The position numbers and the translations under genes were made by a program. Source: Candidatus Methanogaster sp. (lineage in GTDB: Archaea > Halobacteriota > Methanosarcinia > Methanosarcinales > Methanogasteraceae). From it: a stretch of DNA of 33,410 nt. The stretch is taken from the NCBI GenBank assembly GCA_003194445.1, contig PQXF01000004.1:110774-144183 (forward strand), read 5' to 3'. The first letter of the stretch is position 1. Every line of letters begins with the position of its first letter. The notes beneath the pieces are model-generated. The model was not told the DNA's origin and ran no database searches. It saw nothing but the letters and a program-made list of their open reading frames with translations. Below, in pieces: positions 15,702 to 24,142 of this stretch.

Positions 15702-16722
15702 CTATCCTTTTTTCTTTGGTTTCGGTTTCGGTAGCTGTTTTATTGCCTGCTCAAAATTCGTTTCCACTGGCGAAGGAAGGTTGATTTGCATGGTGCGGTG
15801 TTTTTCGTATTCGAGCTGTGCTTGGGTGAGTGCCTGCTTGTGTGAGATCGTTCCAGCATGGGTAAGTAGCTCACGACCGCTCAATTTCAGGAAATCATCA
15901 AGTTTGGCGATCCAATCACTCATATACATGGGCTTGCGTTCCAACGCCTGGATCTCAGCAAATTCCAGATATGCCGTTACAATTCGGTTGAGTATGTCGA
16001 GCTCTTCGGAGTTCAGGTAGTTCTTGGCGATGCCTGCTTCGCTTTTGCTGATTGTGTTGCCGGTCCAGTTGGTGAGACCCATGTTTTCTTGGGTCGAGTC
16101 TGCGCGTTGGTATACGATCTCTGCTGCAGTCTTGCCGGGCAGCCCAGTGCATTTTATTCTGTACTGTTGCGAAAAAGAGCTGGGAGGTCTCAGCTCGTGG
16201 ATCGTAGTCGATGCTGGTGGCGTAGACATCCAACACCTTGCGCCAGAAGACTTTTTCCGAGGAGCGTATGTCCCGGATGCGTGCCAGCAACTCTTCGAAG
16301 TAGTTGCCACCGCCGTTTCGTTTCAGGCGTTCGTCGTCGAGGGCAAAACCCTTGATTATGAACTCACGCAGCCGATGGGTTGCCCAGATGCGAAACTGCG
16401 TGCCGCTATGGGATTTTACACGGTAGCCGACAGAGATGATGACATCAAGGTTATAATAATCGACCCGGTAAGTTTTACCATCTGCTGCAGTCGTTGCAAA
16501 ATTTGCAACAACTGAATCGGGCACCAGTTCGCCTTCTTCAAACACGTTCCTGATGTGGCGGGAGATCACCGATTTGTCCCTCTGAAACAGCTCCGCCATC
16601 TGCGTAAGCGAGAACCAACAGGTCTCGCCGCTAAAACTCACTTCCAGGCGACTCTGCCCGTCTTCCGTCTGGTAGAGGGTGATTTCGGAGGGTTTTGGTT
16701 GGGCTGGGAGATTAGGGGTCAT
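15702..16722 (-). pseudogene. RhuM-family gene with a frameshift
   Basis: The first part (from ATG 16722) reads as a normal RhuM protein through FFATVQNKMHWAA. The second part (GKTAAEIVYQRADS onward to KPKPKKKG at 15702) continues in another frame. Aligning with the intact neighbour (KLHFAIHGHTAAELI) places a two-base loss near 16135-16150, in GCTGCCCGGCAAG. Either the gene is inactivated or the sequence has an error there. Its start overlaps the stop of the BRO-N fragment (ATGA). Confidence 0.75.
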
Positions 16723-16910
16723 GAAACTGTCACCTCATTTGCTTTTTCCTTGAATGCCCGGTTTTTGACCTTGTTCCAGTATTGTCTGGGCACCGGACTA
16801 TCTGTCAGAACTGAGATTATGTCAACCACCGAGAAGTACCACTGGTTATCATGCCACGTTCTTCTGATCTGTTTTCCCTGAAATACGACCGGTGCGTCTT
16901 CTAAGTCCAT
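16719..16910 (-). CDS. BRO-N domain fragment (phage antirepressor-like)
   Basis: These 63 residues are the N-terminal part of a BRO-N/antirepressor protein (IRRTWHDNQWYFSVVDIISV, then SPVPRQYWNKVKNRAF). Full members continue for 100-200 residues, so this is truncated. The ribosome site GGAGAGAT directly precedes the ATG. The stop overlaps the RhuM pseudogene start. Truncation has turned it into the leader cistron of the RhuM chain; BRO-N usually binds DNA. Confidence 0.65.
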   Translation of the reverse strand: MDLEDAPVVFQGKQIRRTWHDNQWYFSVVDIISVLTDSPVPRQYWNKVKNRAFKEKANEVTVS

Positions 16911-17107
16911 TTTATCTCTCCTTGTGGAAGTTTTTAATGATGACAGTTTTTATTTCAAGTTCCATGTCTTTCGAGAGGGTTATGGTCGTTTAACATGCGT
17001 GTTCAAGTCCTCTGCTGTGTCTGATAGTCACCTAAATTTGTACAGGTGTTTGGAATATGGGGGCGTAGATCATGAGTTTGTAGGCTTGATTCAATATGGG
17101 CGAAGTC
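16911..17107 (-). repeat. Dispersed upstream repeat (copy D) with decayed antitoxin N-terminus
   Basis: About 140 bases (16963-17107) match the stretch at 25575-25710. On the minus strand the end of copy D reads ATGCGTGTTAAA, then with a one-base shift TITLSKDMELE...IKNFHKER. This parallels MHVKKTITLPKELEK in the other copy. It is therefore the promoter region plus first codons of a former antitoxin gene, now lying ahead of the BRO-N fragment. Confidence 0.55.
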
Positions 17108-17142
17108 CTAAAACAAAGCAAAGCGTAACTGTTCTGTCATGT

Positions 17143-18441
17143 TCATTTCCGTATATTCGATGCCTTCCACGATTTTTTATTCTTTTTCCTATCAAAAGAG
17201 GGGATTGCATCAAAAGTAACTCTACCTCCATCTTCTATCCCCGATGGCAAATCAGACTTGAAACAAAAAATAGATTCATCATCTTTTGTAATAATAAAAC
17301 AGAAAGGACGATCCATCAACCCTAAACTCACTTTTCCTAAAAGACTCTTTCTTATTTTTCGTTTATCACGTGATCTACTCTTTGAGACACTTTCTTCACC
17401 CAGTAAATCTTTCCAGTAACTTCGGCAAATATTTAATGCTTCTTTTATAGAGTTTGGTTCATTATTATCACCAATAATTTTATTTAACTCATTAATACTA
17501 TCCAATACCGACTCGTGTACAGACCAACTTTCCTCATATCTAATATTTTTGCATAGAACGAGGTGGGCTCTTGCTTCTTCATTCTTTCCCATCTCCTTGC
17601 AGAGCATTCCAATATCTTCAAACAATGATACCATAACCGCAAGCTTTGAATTACTGCTGGCAGCTTGATACATTAGCTTTAAAGCATCCTCTTTTCGACC
17701 GATATCCCTAATTACTTTGGAATACTCATGAAGCAACCACCAATCAGGTTTAAATACACTACATAGATTTTGGTAAACCGCCTCTGCCTCAGTCAAATTG
17801 TTAAGAATAAGGTATGACCGTGCTTTAAGTCGCAAAAATAATTTCCGTTGTTTGGGATACCGTTCTGAAATTTCATCGACTAAAGCTATTGCTTCATTTG
17901 GATTTCCAGTTTCAACAAGACCTCTTATACGGTAATTATACCAGAAAGATTGATCGCTCCAATCTCTCACACCTGACATATCCATCATAGGTTCTGTACT
18001 GAGAGATTTTGGATCAATTTTAACTACCCACTCGTTAACGAGTTCCCAATCATTTGAAGCTTTAGCCGATTTTAACACCTTAAAAATCACTATTTTTGCA
18101 GCTAAACCATCGGGATTAAGATTCATTATTTTTTGGGCTGTCTGTACCACTTTTTCAAGAGGTGCCCCCTCTTCAAGTTTGTTAAGCTTTCCAGAAATGT
18201 AGGTCCATATAACTTCGTTTCGACACCAATCAAAATCAGGGTGTTTGGCGATTAGCTCATTGGCAAAAATAATTGCTTCATCAAATAATTTTAGCTTCCT
18301 GAGGCAGTGAAGAAGTCCAGCGCCATCAAACTTATCTTCTGTTTCTTTCCATAAATTTTTGTAGATTGGAAGCGCTCCTCCGAAGTCCCCTGCTTTTCTA
18401 ATTTCATTAGCTTTCTGTTTTTGTTCTGTTAGATTGGTCAT
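17143..18441 (-). CDS. TPR protein with C-terminal cold-shock-like domain
   Basis: This 432-residue protein is a chain of helical TPR-like repeats (residues about 5-340; AGDFGGALPIYKNLWKET, and GNPNEAIALVDEISERYPKQ). A basic linker (SKSRSRDKRKIRK) leads to a C-terminal OB/cold-shock-like domain (about 368-430; LLGKVSLGLMDRPFCFIITK, then VTFDAIPSFDRKKNKKSW). The pattern fits an RNA-associated scaffold or adaptor. It is the third gene of a low-GC operon, starting 15 bases after the RNase HIII stop. It has no known enzymatic motif. An antitoxin, sensor or RNA-recruitment role for the RnlA-like nuclease is inference from context. Confidence 0.75.
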   Translation of the reverse strand: MTNLTEQKQKANEIRKAGDFGGALPIYKNLWKETEDKFDGAGLLHCLRKLKLFDEAIIFANELIAKHPDFDWCRNEVIWTYISGKLNKLEEGAPLEKVVQTAQKIMNLNPDGLAAKIVIFKVLKSAKASNDWELVNEWVVKIDPKSLSTEPMMDMSGVRDWSDQSFWYNYRIRGLVETGNPNEAIALVDEISERYPKQRKLFLRLKARSYLILNNLTEAEAVYQNLCSVFKPDWWLLHEYSKVIRDIGRKEDALKLMYQAASSNSKLAVMVSLFEDIGMLCKEMGKNEEARAHLVLCKNIRYEESWSVHESVLDSINELNKIIGDNNEPNSIKEALNICRSYWKDLLGEESVSKSRSRDKRKIRKSLLGKVSLGLMDRPFCFIITKDDESIFCFKSDLPSGIEDGGRVTFDAIPSFDRKKNKKSWKASNIRK

Positions 18442-18456
18442 TATACTACATTCCCT

Positions 18457-19404
18457 CTATTCTCTAAAAACCTCATTGGTTGTTTTGAAATGCAATTTTG
18501 CTACTTTTCGCAACGATTCTTTTCCATGTATATCAACAAATTTTTTTGCATTTTTTACAACTGTTTGTGATGCACCTTTTGGCAAGTCAATTTTATATTT
18601 TTTTGATAGTTTAGATAATTTCTCTAAAAATCTTGATCGTGCCAGAATGGATGCTGCAGCTACGGCTATGTTCTGTTCAGCTTTATGCATTTGTATCAGT
18701 CTTAGCCTTTTGCCCTTTTCCTGAAGTTTACCAAGGATGAATCTTTCATCCGCAAATTGGTCAGCGATTGCAACTTCACAATCCACTTTATGAAGAATTT
18801 CTTCTATTGCTTTTGCATGTCCCCAAGCAAGTAATGTGTTTAAATTTTTCTTTTCTTTTTTAAACTGTTCGTATAGCAAATTATACCTTTCTGGAGAAAT
18901 TTCAATAATCACAAAGCGGCCTTTGCATAGTTTAGTTATTTCTTGAGCCAACCTTAAATTCCCCTTATCACTAAGATTCTTGCTGTCTTTGACGCCGCAT
19001 GCAACCAACTTTTTTGCAGTTTGTTCATCTACATAAACTCCAGCACTAACTAACGGCCCAAAATAATCACCTTTTCCAGACTCGTCTGTACCAATTATGG
19101 GAAATCCCAATTCTTGATCAACATCTTTCTTATTTGAATCTTTAGAATCAGCTGATATTTTTTTACCCTCTATCAAAGTTTGGATTTTTCTAACGTTTGC
19201 CCCACTCTTAAGTTGAGAATAATCAACCTTCAAAACACCTTTTTTATTCTGATAGACTCTAATTATTCCTGACCAGTCACGAATAGATACGGTAAACTGC
19301 AAACCATAGTCAATCAACTTGTAATCAGAGACGTCAATATTCTCAGCTTGTAAAGTTGACTTTATACTTTGATAGACATCAATTACTTCATTTGCCTTAT
19401 CCAA
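18457..19404 (-). CDS. rnhC: Ribonuclease HIII
   Basis: This 315-residue RNase HIII cleaves RNA in RNA-DNA hybrids. A TBP-like N-terminal substrate-binding domain (residues about 15-80) precedes the catalytic domain opened by GTDESGKGDYFGP (Asp107, Glu108). KDSKNLSD, the third acidic position in IADQFADERF and AEQNIAVAAASILAR follow. The DEDE arrangement (Glu after the first Asp) is typical of HII/HIII. Archaea normally use RNase HII, so this looks acquired. The start is TTG with GAGGAG about nine bases upstream. The Shine-Dalgarno site overlaps the stop of the RnlA-like gene (12-base gap). Its location suggests a role tied to that toxin rather than housekeeping. Confidence 0.93.
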   Translation of the reverse strand: MDKANEVIDVYQSIKSTLQAENIDVSDYKLIDYGLQFTVSIRDWSGIIRVYQNKKGVLKVDYSQLKSGANVRKIQTLIEGKKISADSKDSNKKDVDQELGFPIIGTDESGKGDYFGPLVSAGVYVDEQTAKKLVACGVKDSKNLSDKGNLRLAQEITKLCKGRFVIIEISPERYNLLYEQFKKEKKNLNTLLAWGHAKAIEEILHKVDCEVAIADQFADERFILGKLQEKGKRLRLIQMHKAEQNIAVAAASILARSRFLEKLSKLSKKYKIDLPKGASQTVVKNAKKFVDIHGKESLRKVAKLHFKTTNEVFRE

Positions 19405-19416
19405 ATCAATTGCTCC

Positions 19417-20520
19417 TCAAGTGGATTGTAAATTGAAAATACCATCAAAATATTCGAATATTTCTTTTGTATCTGCAAATATTATATTAACCTTCTTTTC
19501 TGCATCTTCCTGATTGTTAACTTTTGTAATCTGACTATCATCGCTATGCATCATGAAATTTCTATTCATATCTAGGCATAAACTAATCTTTTTGAGCATC
19601 GTATCTGCATGCTTTTCCTTTTCACAAATATCTTTCCTTTTAGGGTGTGTTGCAGTGCTCAGATCAGAAAAATTGCCTTTTTTTGTTTTAAAATGGTCTG
19701 ATTCAAAAAGTCCTATTCCAATAAGAAGTTTTTTAGCAAACCCTTCAAAGGCTTTAGATGCTGGCATTACTAAAGGAGAGAACTCTGGAAGAGAAATTTT
19801 CGTTAAGCAAAGACACTCCGATGCTACAAACCATTTTTGATCGTGAGGTTCAAGATACTCATAAACACCCCCTATCTTTTCTTTTACGTTATCTTCAGCA
19901 ATCTCTATTAGTTGAGGGGTGTATTTAGCTTCAAAAAGTCCCAAATTCTTCTCATCGCTTGATATGAATCTGGCTATTACTTCCTTGTCTGATGGATTGG
20001 CAATTCTTTCGATCAGGTCACAGCTACTATAAAAAAGCTTATCTGTTTTACCTTGAAGCAATAAAGTGCCATTGTTGAATTGCGTCAATGTTAACAAAGA
20101 ATCATGTCTGGTGATTTTAGCTTTATATTCGATATCAGACTTTGGATTTTCGGTAAATTCCAATCTTGCCTCAAGCGCATCTAAAGATTCTTTTATCTTT
20201 GTTCTGAGTTCAGGTAGCATAACGTCATATCTTGTCACACATGCTTTGCTTTCTGCCATCTCAGCTCCAATAAATGATTGTGGGTTAGCTTCAAAATTTT
20301 CTTTTAGCGCCACTATTTCTTCTTTTAAAGGATTCTGTTTCCCTTGAACTACTACCGTACCTGTAGTATATATTTTAACTATTGCCCTCTCAGAAAGGTT
20401 TGATATCTCAAGTCTTATGTTGTTAGCTTCTTCGGATTGCTGAATTTGATAATTTTTCTCCTCACAGTAACTCCTAAACACTTCTACTATCGTCTCAATA
20501 TCTGGATGTGATTTGGACAT
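19417..20520 (-). CDS. RnlA-like HEPN ribonuclease toxin
   Basis: This 367-residue protein matches the length of E. coli RnlA (RNase LS, about 357). Two successive TBP-like repeats are visible: RAIVKIYTTGTVVVQGKQNP (about 43-66) and LLTLTQFNNGTLLLQGKTDK (about 140-160). RnlA likewise has a repeated domain with IQ-type strand-turn-strand units. The C-terminal helical domain ends with the HEPN active-site motif Arg320-x4-His325 in DMNRNFMMHSDD. As I remember, E. coli RnlA uses Arg318 and His323 in the same place. HEPN toxins cut cellular or phage mRNA. No RnlB-like antitoxin is adjacent; the partners are RNase HIII and a TPR/cold-shock protein. Identification is by architecture and motif, not by database search. 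Confidence 0.7.
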   Translation of the reverse strand: MSKSHPDIETIVEVFRSYCEEKNYQIQQSEEANNIRLEISNLSERAIVKIYTTGTVVVQGKQNPLKEEIVALKENFEANPQSFIGAEMAESKACVTRYDVMLPELRTKIKESLDALEARLEFTENPKSDIEYKAKITRHDSLLTLTQFNNGTLLLQGKTDKLFYSSCDLIERIANPSDKEVIARFISSDEKNLGLFEAKYTPQLIEIAEDNVKEKIGGVYEYLEPHDQKWFVASECLCLTKISLPEFSPLVMPASKAFEGFAKKLLIGIGLFESDHFKTKKGNFSDLSTATHPKRKDICEKEKHADTMLKKISLCLDMNRNFMMHSDDSQITKVNNQEDAEKKVNIIFADTKEIFEYFDGIFNLQST

Positions 20521-20697
20521 ATTAGACCGCCAGTAAAATTGTTATTTTGAAGATAATCGTTTTGAGTCTTATTAACTATTCCGACATGAAAATCTATCAA
20601 TCAGTCCCTATACCCCATATTCAAGACCAGAGCCGGGTTTGGCGCCCTATACTACTTGGTATCCCGTCAGCACATGCGAAATGCCTACATCCCCTCC
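20521..20697. other. Intergenic, no gene seen
   Basis: These 177 bases separate the AT-rich defence-like operon from the ABC-transporter operon. I see no ORF with a ribosome site. AT-rich sequence near 20560-20580 may hold the promoter of the RnlA-like gene. Confidence 0.4.
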
Positions 20698-21429
20698 TCA
20701 CGTCGATCGCGGACAGAACCTCTCGAGCCCAAGCAACTCCGCAACCCCCGCGATGCTGATCCCATAAAAGACCGCCTTCCCTCCAGCTATCTCAAGTATC
20801 GGCTCGAGGGTCCCGTTAACGACCGTCGTTCCCGTAACAAGCGCCAGATCGCACCATTCCAGCACCTCTTCCGCATCCGTACTACCGTCCAGCACCACAA
20901 CACCGAATTTCTCCTTTCCGATATTCGCAGGATCCATATCCAGTATCTTAAGATCGTGCCGTTTGGAACAACGCCGTGCATGCACCGGCTGAAATCCAAC
21001 CAGTGCGATCCTTGACCCTTTGTGCCCCTTGAGAAACTCGACCAGATCCAGACCACAGTCCTCAGGACCGCTGTCTTTGCAGTGAACGCTTCCCTCGATC
21101 ATACCGAGACTCCGCATCACCGCGTTCAGAGTTGCGACAAAGATCGCCCTTCTGTAGTTGTTGGCAAGTTCCATAGCGAGGACATCCCGAAGCGTCCCCT
21201 CAAAGTCGCCGTACATGTCTGTGAATGCCTGTCCAAAGCTGCCTGCAAACTCTGCCTGCATCATCCGCTCCTTCCCTTTCAGTATCGGGAAGTCATCGCC
21301 CTCAGGGTTTCCTATCGCCTCTTCCGGTGTCAAGGGTTTTGCCCTTACGGTCACAGCTTCTTCTGACAGGTCATTATCTGCCACAATCTTCTCGAATTTC
21401 TCTCGTATCGTTGTGTACATCGTTATCAT
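20698..21429 (-). CDS. DUF4213/DUF364 putative heavy-metal-chelating protein
   Basis: This 243-residue protein has an N-terminal DUF4213 region (PLTPEEAIGNPEGDDFPILK; AEFAGSFGQAFTDMYGDFEG) and a Rossmann-like DUF364 domain (IALVGFQPVHARRCSKRHDL, then CDLALVTGTTVVNGTLEPIL). The family is described as possibly metal-binding, and its members often accompany metal or cofactor transporters. It is the last gene of the ABC operon and overlaps the ATPase gene by four bases (ATGA at 21429-21426). It has several cysteines and histidines (GSVHCKDSGPEDCG; VHARRCSKRH), consistent with metal or cofactor binding. The specific role is unknown. Confidence 0.85.
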   Translation of the reverse strand: MITMYTTIREKFEKIVADNDLSEEAVTVRAKPLTPEEAIGNPEGDDFPILKGKERMMQAEFAGSFGQAFTDMYGDFEGTLRDVLAMELANNYRRAIFVATLNAVMRSLGMIEGSVHCKDSGPEDCGLDLVEFLKGHKGSRIALVGFQPVHARRCSKRHDLKILDMDPANIGKEKFGVVVLDGSTDAEEVLEWCDLALVTGTTVVNGTLEPILEIAGGKAVFYGISIAGVAELLGLERFCPRST

Positions 21430-22157
21430 CTCTTGCAGTAGCAGTCGATCGTGCAGCCGGCGCAGTTCTGCGTGTTATGTGGGTTCTGTGCATTGTGTGT
21501 GTTCTCTGAACCGCAAAAACATTCTGTTTCCGTTTCCCGGATTTTACCACCGGCAATCGTTATGATCCGGTCGCCCATCTCTTCTGCCTCTTTTGGATTA
21601 TGCGTGACAAGAACCATCGTGGTCCCTAAGTCCTTTTGTATCTTCCGAATCTCCTTTCTCATGCACTGGCACGTACCATTGTCCATGCTGTTGAACGGCT
21701 CATCAAGGAGCAGTACCTCTGGCGACACTGCAAGCGCCCGTGCCAGTGCCACTCGCTGCCGCTCTCCGCCGCTCAGATTCTTTGGATAGCGATCCCTCAG
21801 ATGCTCGATTCTCATCAGCATGAGGAGCTCACCCACGTTTTGTGCGATCTCGGTCTTTCCATCTCCTTTCACTGCCATCCCGTATCCGATGTTGGATGCG
21901 ACGTTGAGATGTGGAAATAGTGCGAGATTCTGGAAGAGATACCCGATCTTCCGCTCGTTTGTCGGTATCCTATCAACCGCTACTCCGTCGAAGAGGACCG
22001 TTCCACTATAGTTCACAAGTCCTGCGATGGTTGCAAGCAGTGTTGATTTTCCTGCCCCGTTCGGACCGGTTACGACCAGCAACTCCTTATCAAATATCTC
22101 CATATTCAGATCATTAAATACATAATTTCTAATATTCTTCAATCCAATATCTGGCAT
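21426..22157 (-). CDS. ABC transporter ATPase with cysteine-rich C-terminal tail
   Basis: This is a 243-residue ATPase. The Walker A motif GPNGAGKST is at 31-39, followed by the Q-loop, signature LSGGERQR, Walker B LLLDEP and the H-loop VTHN. It resembles the SsuB/TauB group that pairs with the adjacent permease. The last 30 residues are odd: Cys213, Cys215, Cys232, Cys235, Cys239, Cys241 and two His in a Asn/His-rich stretch, not seen in ordinary family members. That tail could bind a transition metal and sense the transported ion. The ATG at 22157 is preferred because AGGAGG lies eight bases upstream; an earlier in-frame start at 22178 lies inside the permease gene. Confidence 0.92.
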   Translation of the reverse strand: MPDIGLKNIRNYVFNDLNMEIFDKELLVVTGPNGAGKSTLLATIAGLVNYSGTVLFDGVAVDRIPTNERKIGYLFQNLALFPHLNVASNIGYGMAVKGDGKTEIAQNVGELLMLMRIEHLRDRYPKNLSGGERQRVALARALAVSPEVLLLDEPFNSMDNGTCQCMRKEIRKIQKDLGTTMVLVTHNPKEAEEMGDRIITIAGGKIRETETECFCGSENTHNAQNPHNTQNCAGCTIDCYCKR

Positions 22158-22168
22158 AATCTTGCCTC

Positions 22169-22918
22169 CTATCTCCACTCCTCTGTCAGTCTCGTCTCGA
22201 TATACTGAAATACCCGCTCAAAGGCAAGGCACATTACGGAAAGCACCATCAGGCAGACGATGATCACATCAACCCGCAGCAGACTCTCCGACCGGATCAA
22301 CAGCGCACCGATACCTGTCGGGATCGCAACCATCTCGGCAGCGATCACAACCCGCCATGCCATGCCTGCCTCAAGCCGGAGCCCGGTAAAGATGTTTGGC
22401 ACGGCAAGCGGCAGGATGACTGTTGTCAGGATCTTTAAGTCAGACGCTCCAAGTGTTCTTGCTGCGTTGATAACATCGCTATCGACACTCCTGATGCCTG
22501 TGATCGTATTATAGAGCACGGGAAAGAACGAGCAGAGGAATATCAGTACGATTGGCAACATCTCGTTTATTCCGATCCAGATCATCAGTAGTGGCGCCCA
22601 TCCAAGCGTTGGTATCGGATAAAGCAGACTTGCTATCGGGTGAAACGACCTGTTTATGAAACCTTTGCAGCCCATAACAGTCCCCATCATGATACCTGCC
22701 AAAGAGCCTAAGAAAAATCCGACAAGCACCCGGAATAGACTGCTTGCAAGATTATCAAGCAAGACTCCGCTGACTGTCAGGTGGTAGAACTCCAGCATCA
22801 CAGCAGAAAATGGTGGGAAGATGTATTCGGGAACTATATGTATTCGGGCGATAAATTCCCAGATCAGAGCGAATACGATGATCGGTATGAATCCATCCAG
22901 TATATTCCGGATTCTCAT
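22169..22918 (-). CDS. ABC transporter permease (SsuC/TauC type)
   Basis: This 249-residue inner-membrane permease has about six transmembrane helices. The cytoplasmic EAA loop is NAARTLGASDLKILTTVILP. It is a member of the nitrate/sulfonate/taurine (BPD) permease family. It overlaps the binding-protein gene by four bases (22915-22918) and is followed by the ATPase, giving a complete importer. The substrate cannot be told from the permease. Relatives carry sulfonates, nitrate, bicarbonate, or thiamine and metal-linked compounds. Confidence 0.93.
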   Translation of the reverse strand: MRIRNILDGFIPIIVFALIWEFIARIHIVPEYIFPPFSAVMLEFYHLTVSGVLLDNLASSLFRVLVGFFLGSLAGIMMGTVMGCKGFINRSFHPIASLLYPIPTLGWAPLLMIWIGINEMLPIVLIFLCSFFPVLYNTITGIRSVDSDVINAARTLGASDLKILTTVILPLAVPNIFTGLRLEAGMAWRVVIAAEMVAIPTGIGALLIRSESLLRVDVIIVCLMVLSVMCLAFERVFQYIETRLTEEWR

Positions 22919-23862
22919 ATATTCTCCTGCAGGAACTCTGTATCCAGCATATCCTCGGCTCTGATGCCTTCATCGATATAACCAAGTTCTGCCATGAAAT
23001 CGATCATCTCCTGAACAAAACCGAGATCGATCTCGGTGGTGTAATTCAGCCGGGAGATCGATCTTCTGATGACCGCAGGATCGCTGTCCAGTTCCTCTGC
23101 AAGAATTCTGGCAGCATCATCCGGATTCTCATTTACCCAGGTAGTTGCCCTCTTCGTCACCCGAACCAGACTTCTCACGGTTTCAGGATCATTCTCGATC
23201 AGTTCCCTCTTGACGACAAGAACGCTGCCCTGCATCTCATGCCACAGCTCATGGCTTGTGATGAGCATCGTAAAGCCCTTTGACTCGGCAACGGTTGCGT
23301 GGTGCTCAGGCAGGAATGCAGCATCGATCCTACCGGTTTCAAGAGCAATCACCTGCTTAAGTGGATTCATCCGCTGAATCCTGATATCCTTGAGGTTATA
23401 TTCCCTGATCATACGGTTTAGCAGAAGATCCGCGGGACCTCCTTCTCGCACGCAGCCTACGGTTGCACCATTCAGGTCAGAGATGTTTACGATAGCAGGG
23501 CTTGCAACCAGACCATAGCCATGTTTGTGAGTTCCGGAAACGATCACCAACGGAACACCTCTTGCGTATGCCATTATGGCAGGAGCAAGGCAGATATACG
23601 CGACCGTTATATCGCCTCTTGCAAGCGCACTGGTAAGTCGCATCCCGGTGGCATAGCTCTCATAAGTGGTGAGGTTGATCCCCTCGTCCTCGTACCAGCC
23701 GTTCTCCTTTGCCACATACGCACATGCGGCGTGGTCATTAAACTCCACAGCCATCCCGATGCTTTGGGCGTCATCTTTCTGGGTGCATCCTGTGGTGAGG
23801 ATGGTCAGGATGAGGAGGCATACGCCGATGATACTTGTCAGTGTGTGTGTTCGATCTTTCAT
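22915..23862 (-). CDS. ABC transporter substrate-binding lipoprotein (NMT1/SsuA-like)
   Basis: This 315-residue periplasmic-type binding protein of the NMT1/SsuA-like superfamily has a hydrophobic signal and the lipobox LTTGC with Cys26. The fold signatures are VAKENGWYEDEGINL (the usual entrance motif AKxxGYFxxxGL), ARGDITVAYICLAPAI and LNGATVGCVREGGP. It is anchored outside the membrane and delivers substrate to the permease. It is the first gene of the four-gene operon. A TATA box lies at 23933-23942, and GGTG seven bases before the ATG. Confidence 0.92.
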   Translation of the reverse strand: MKDRTHTLTSIIGVCLLILTILTTGCTQKDDAQSIGMAVEFNDHAACAYVAKENGWYEDEGINLTTYESYATGMRLTSALARGDITVAYICLAPAIMAYARGVPLVIVSGTHKHGYGLVASPAIVNISDLNGATVGCVREGGPADLLLNRMIREYNLKDIRIQRMNPLKQVIALETGRIDAAFLPEHHATVAESKGFTMLITSHELWHEMQGSVLVVKRELIENDPETVRSLVRVTKRATTWVNENPDDAARILAEELDSDPAVIRRSISRLNYTTEIDLGFVQEMIDFMAELGYIDEGIRAEDMLDTEFLQENI

Positions 23863-24142
23863 TGATACACCTGTTCTGTGACCGTTCTTCCGTTCTGTCT
23901 GTTGGAAGTCGGCAAGTTATTGTTGATGTTATACTATATAAGATTTGTGGTAATAGGAATATGCCGTCTGGTTTGTGTTAATCGATTAAAATCGTGATTC
24001 TGCAAGATTTATGTTTATTGTAGAGCGAATAAACTTTATTCAGATGGATTAATAAAAATGACAGAAACTGATGTACATGCAGAACGTCATAGAGTCCAAT
24101 TGGATGTGAAACCCCGGTCGCGGATAATCATTCAGTGTGTCA
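23863..24142. promoter_or_regulatory. ABC-operon promoter region
   Basis: CTTATATAGT on the minus strand (23933-23942) is the TATA box of the binding-protein operon, giving a leader near 50 bases. The remaining bases toward 24142 are AT-rich and hold no ORF I can support. Confidence 0.5.
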
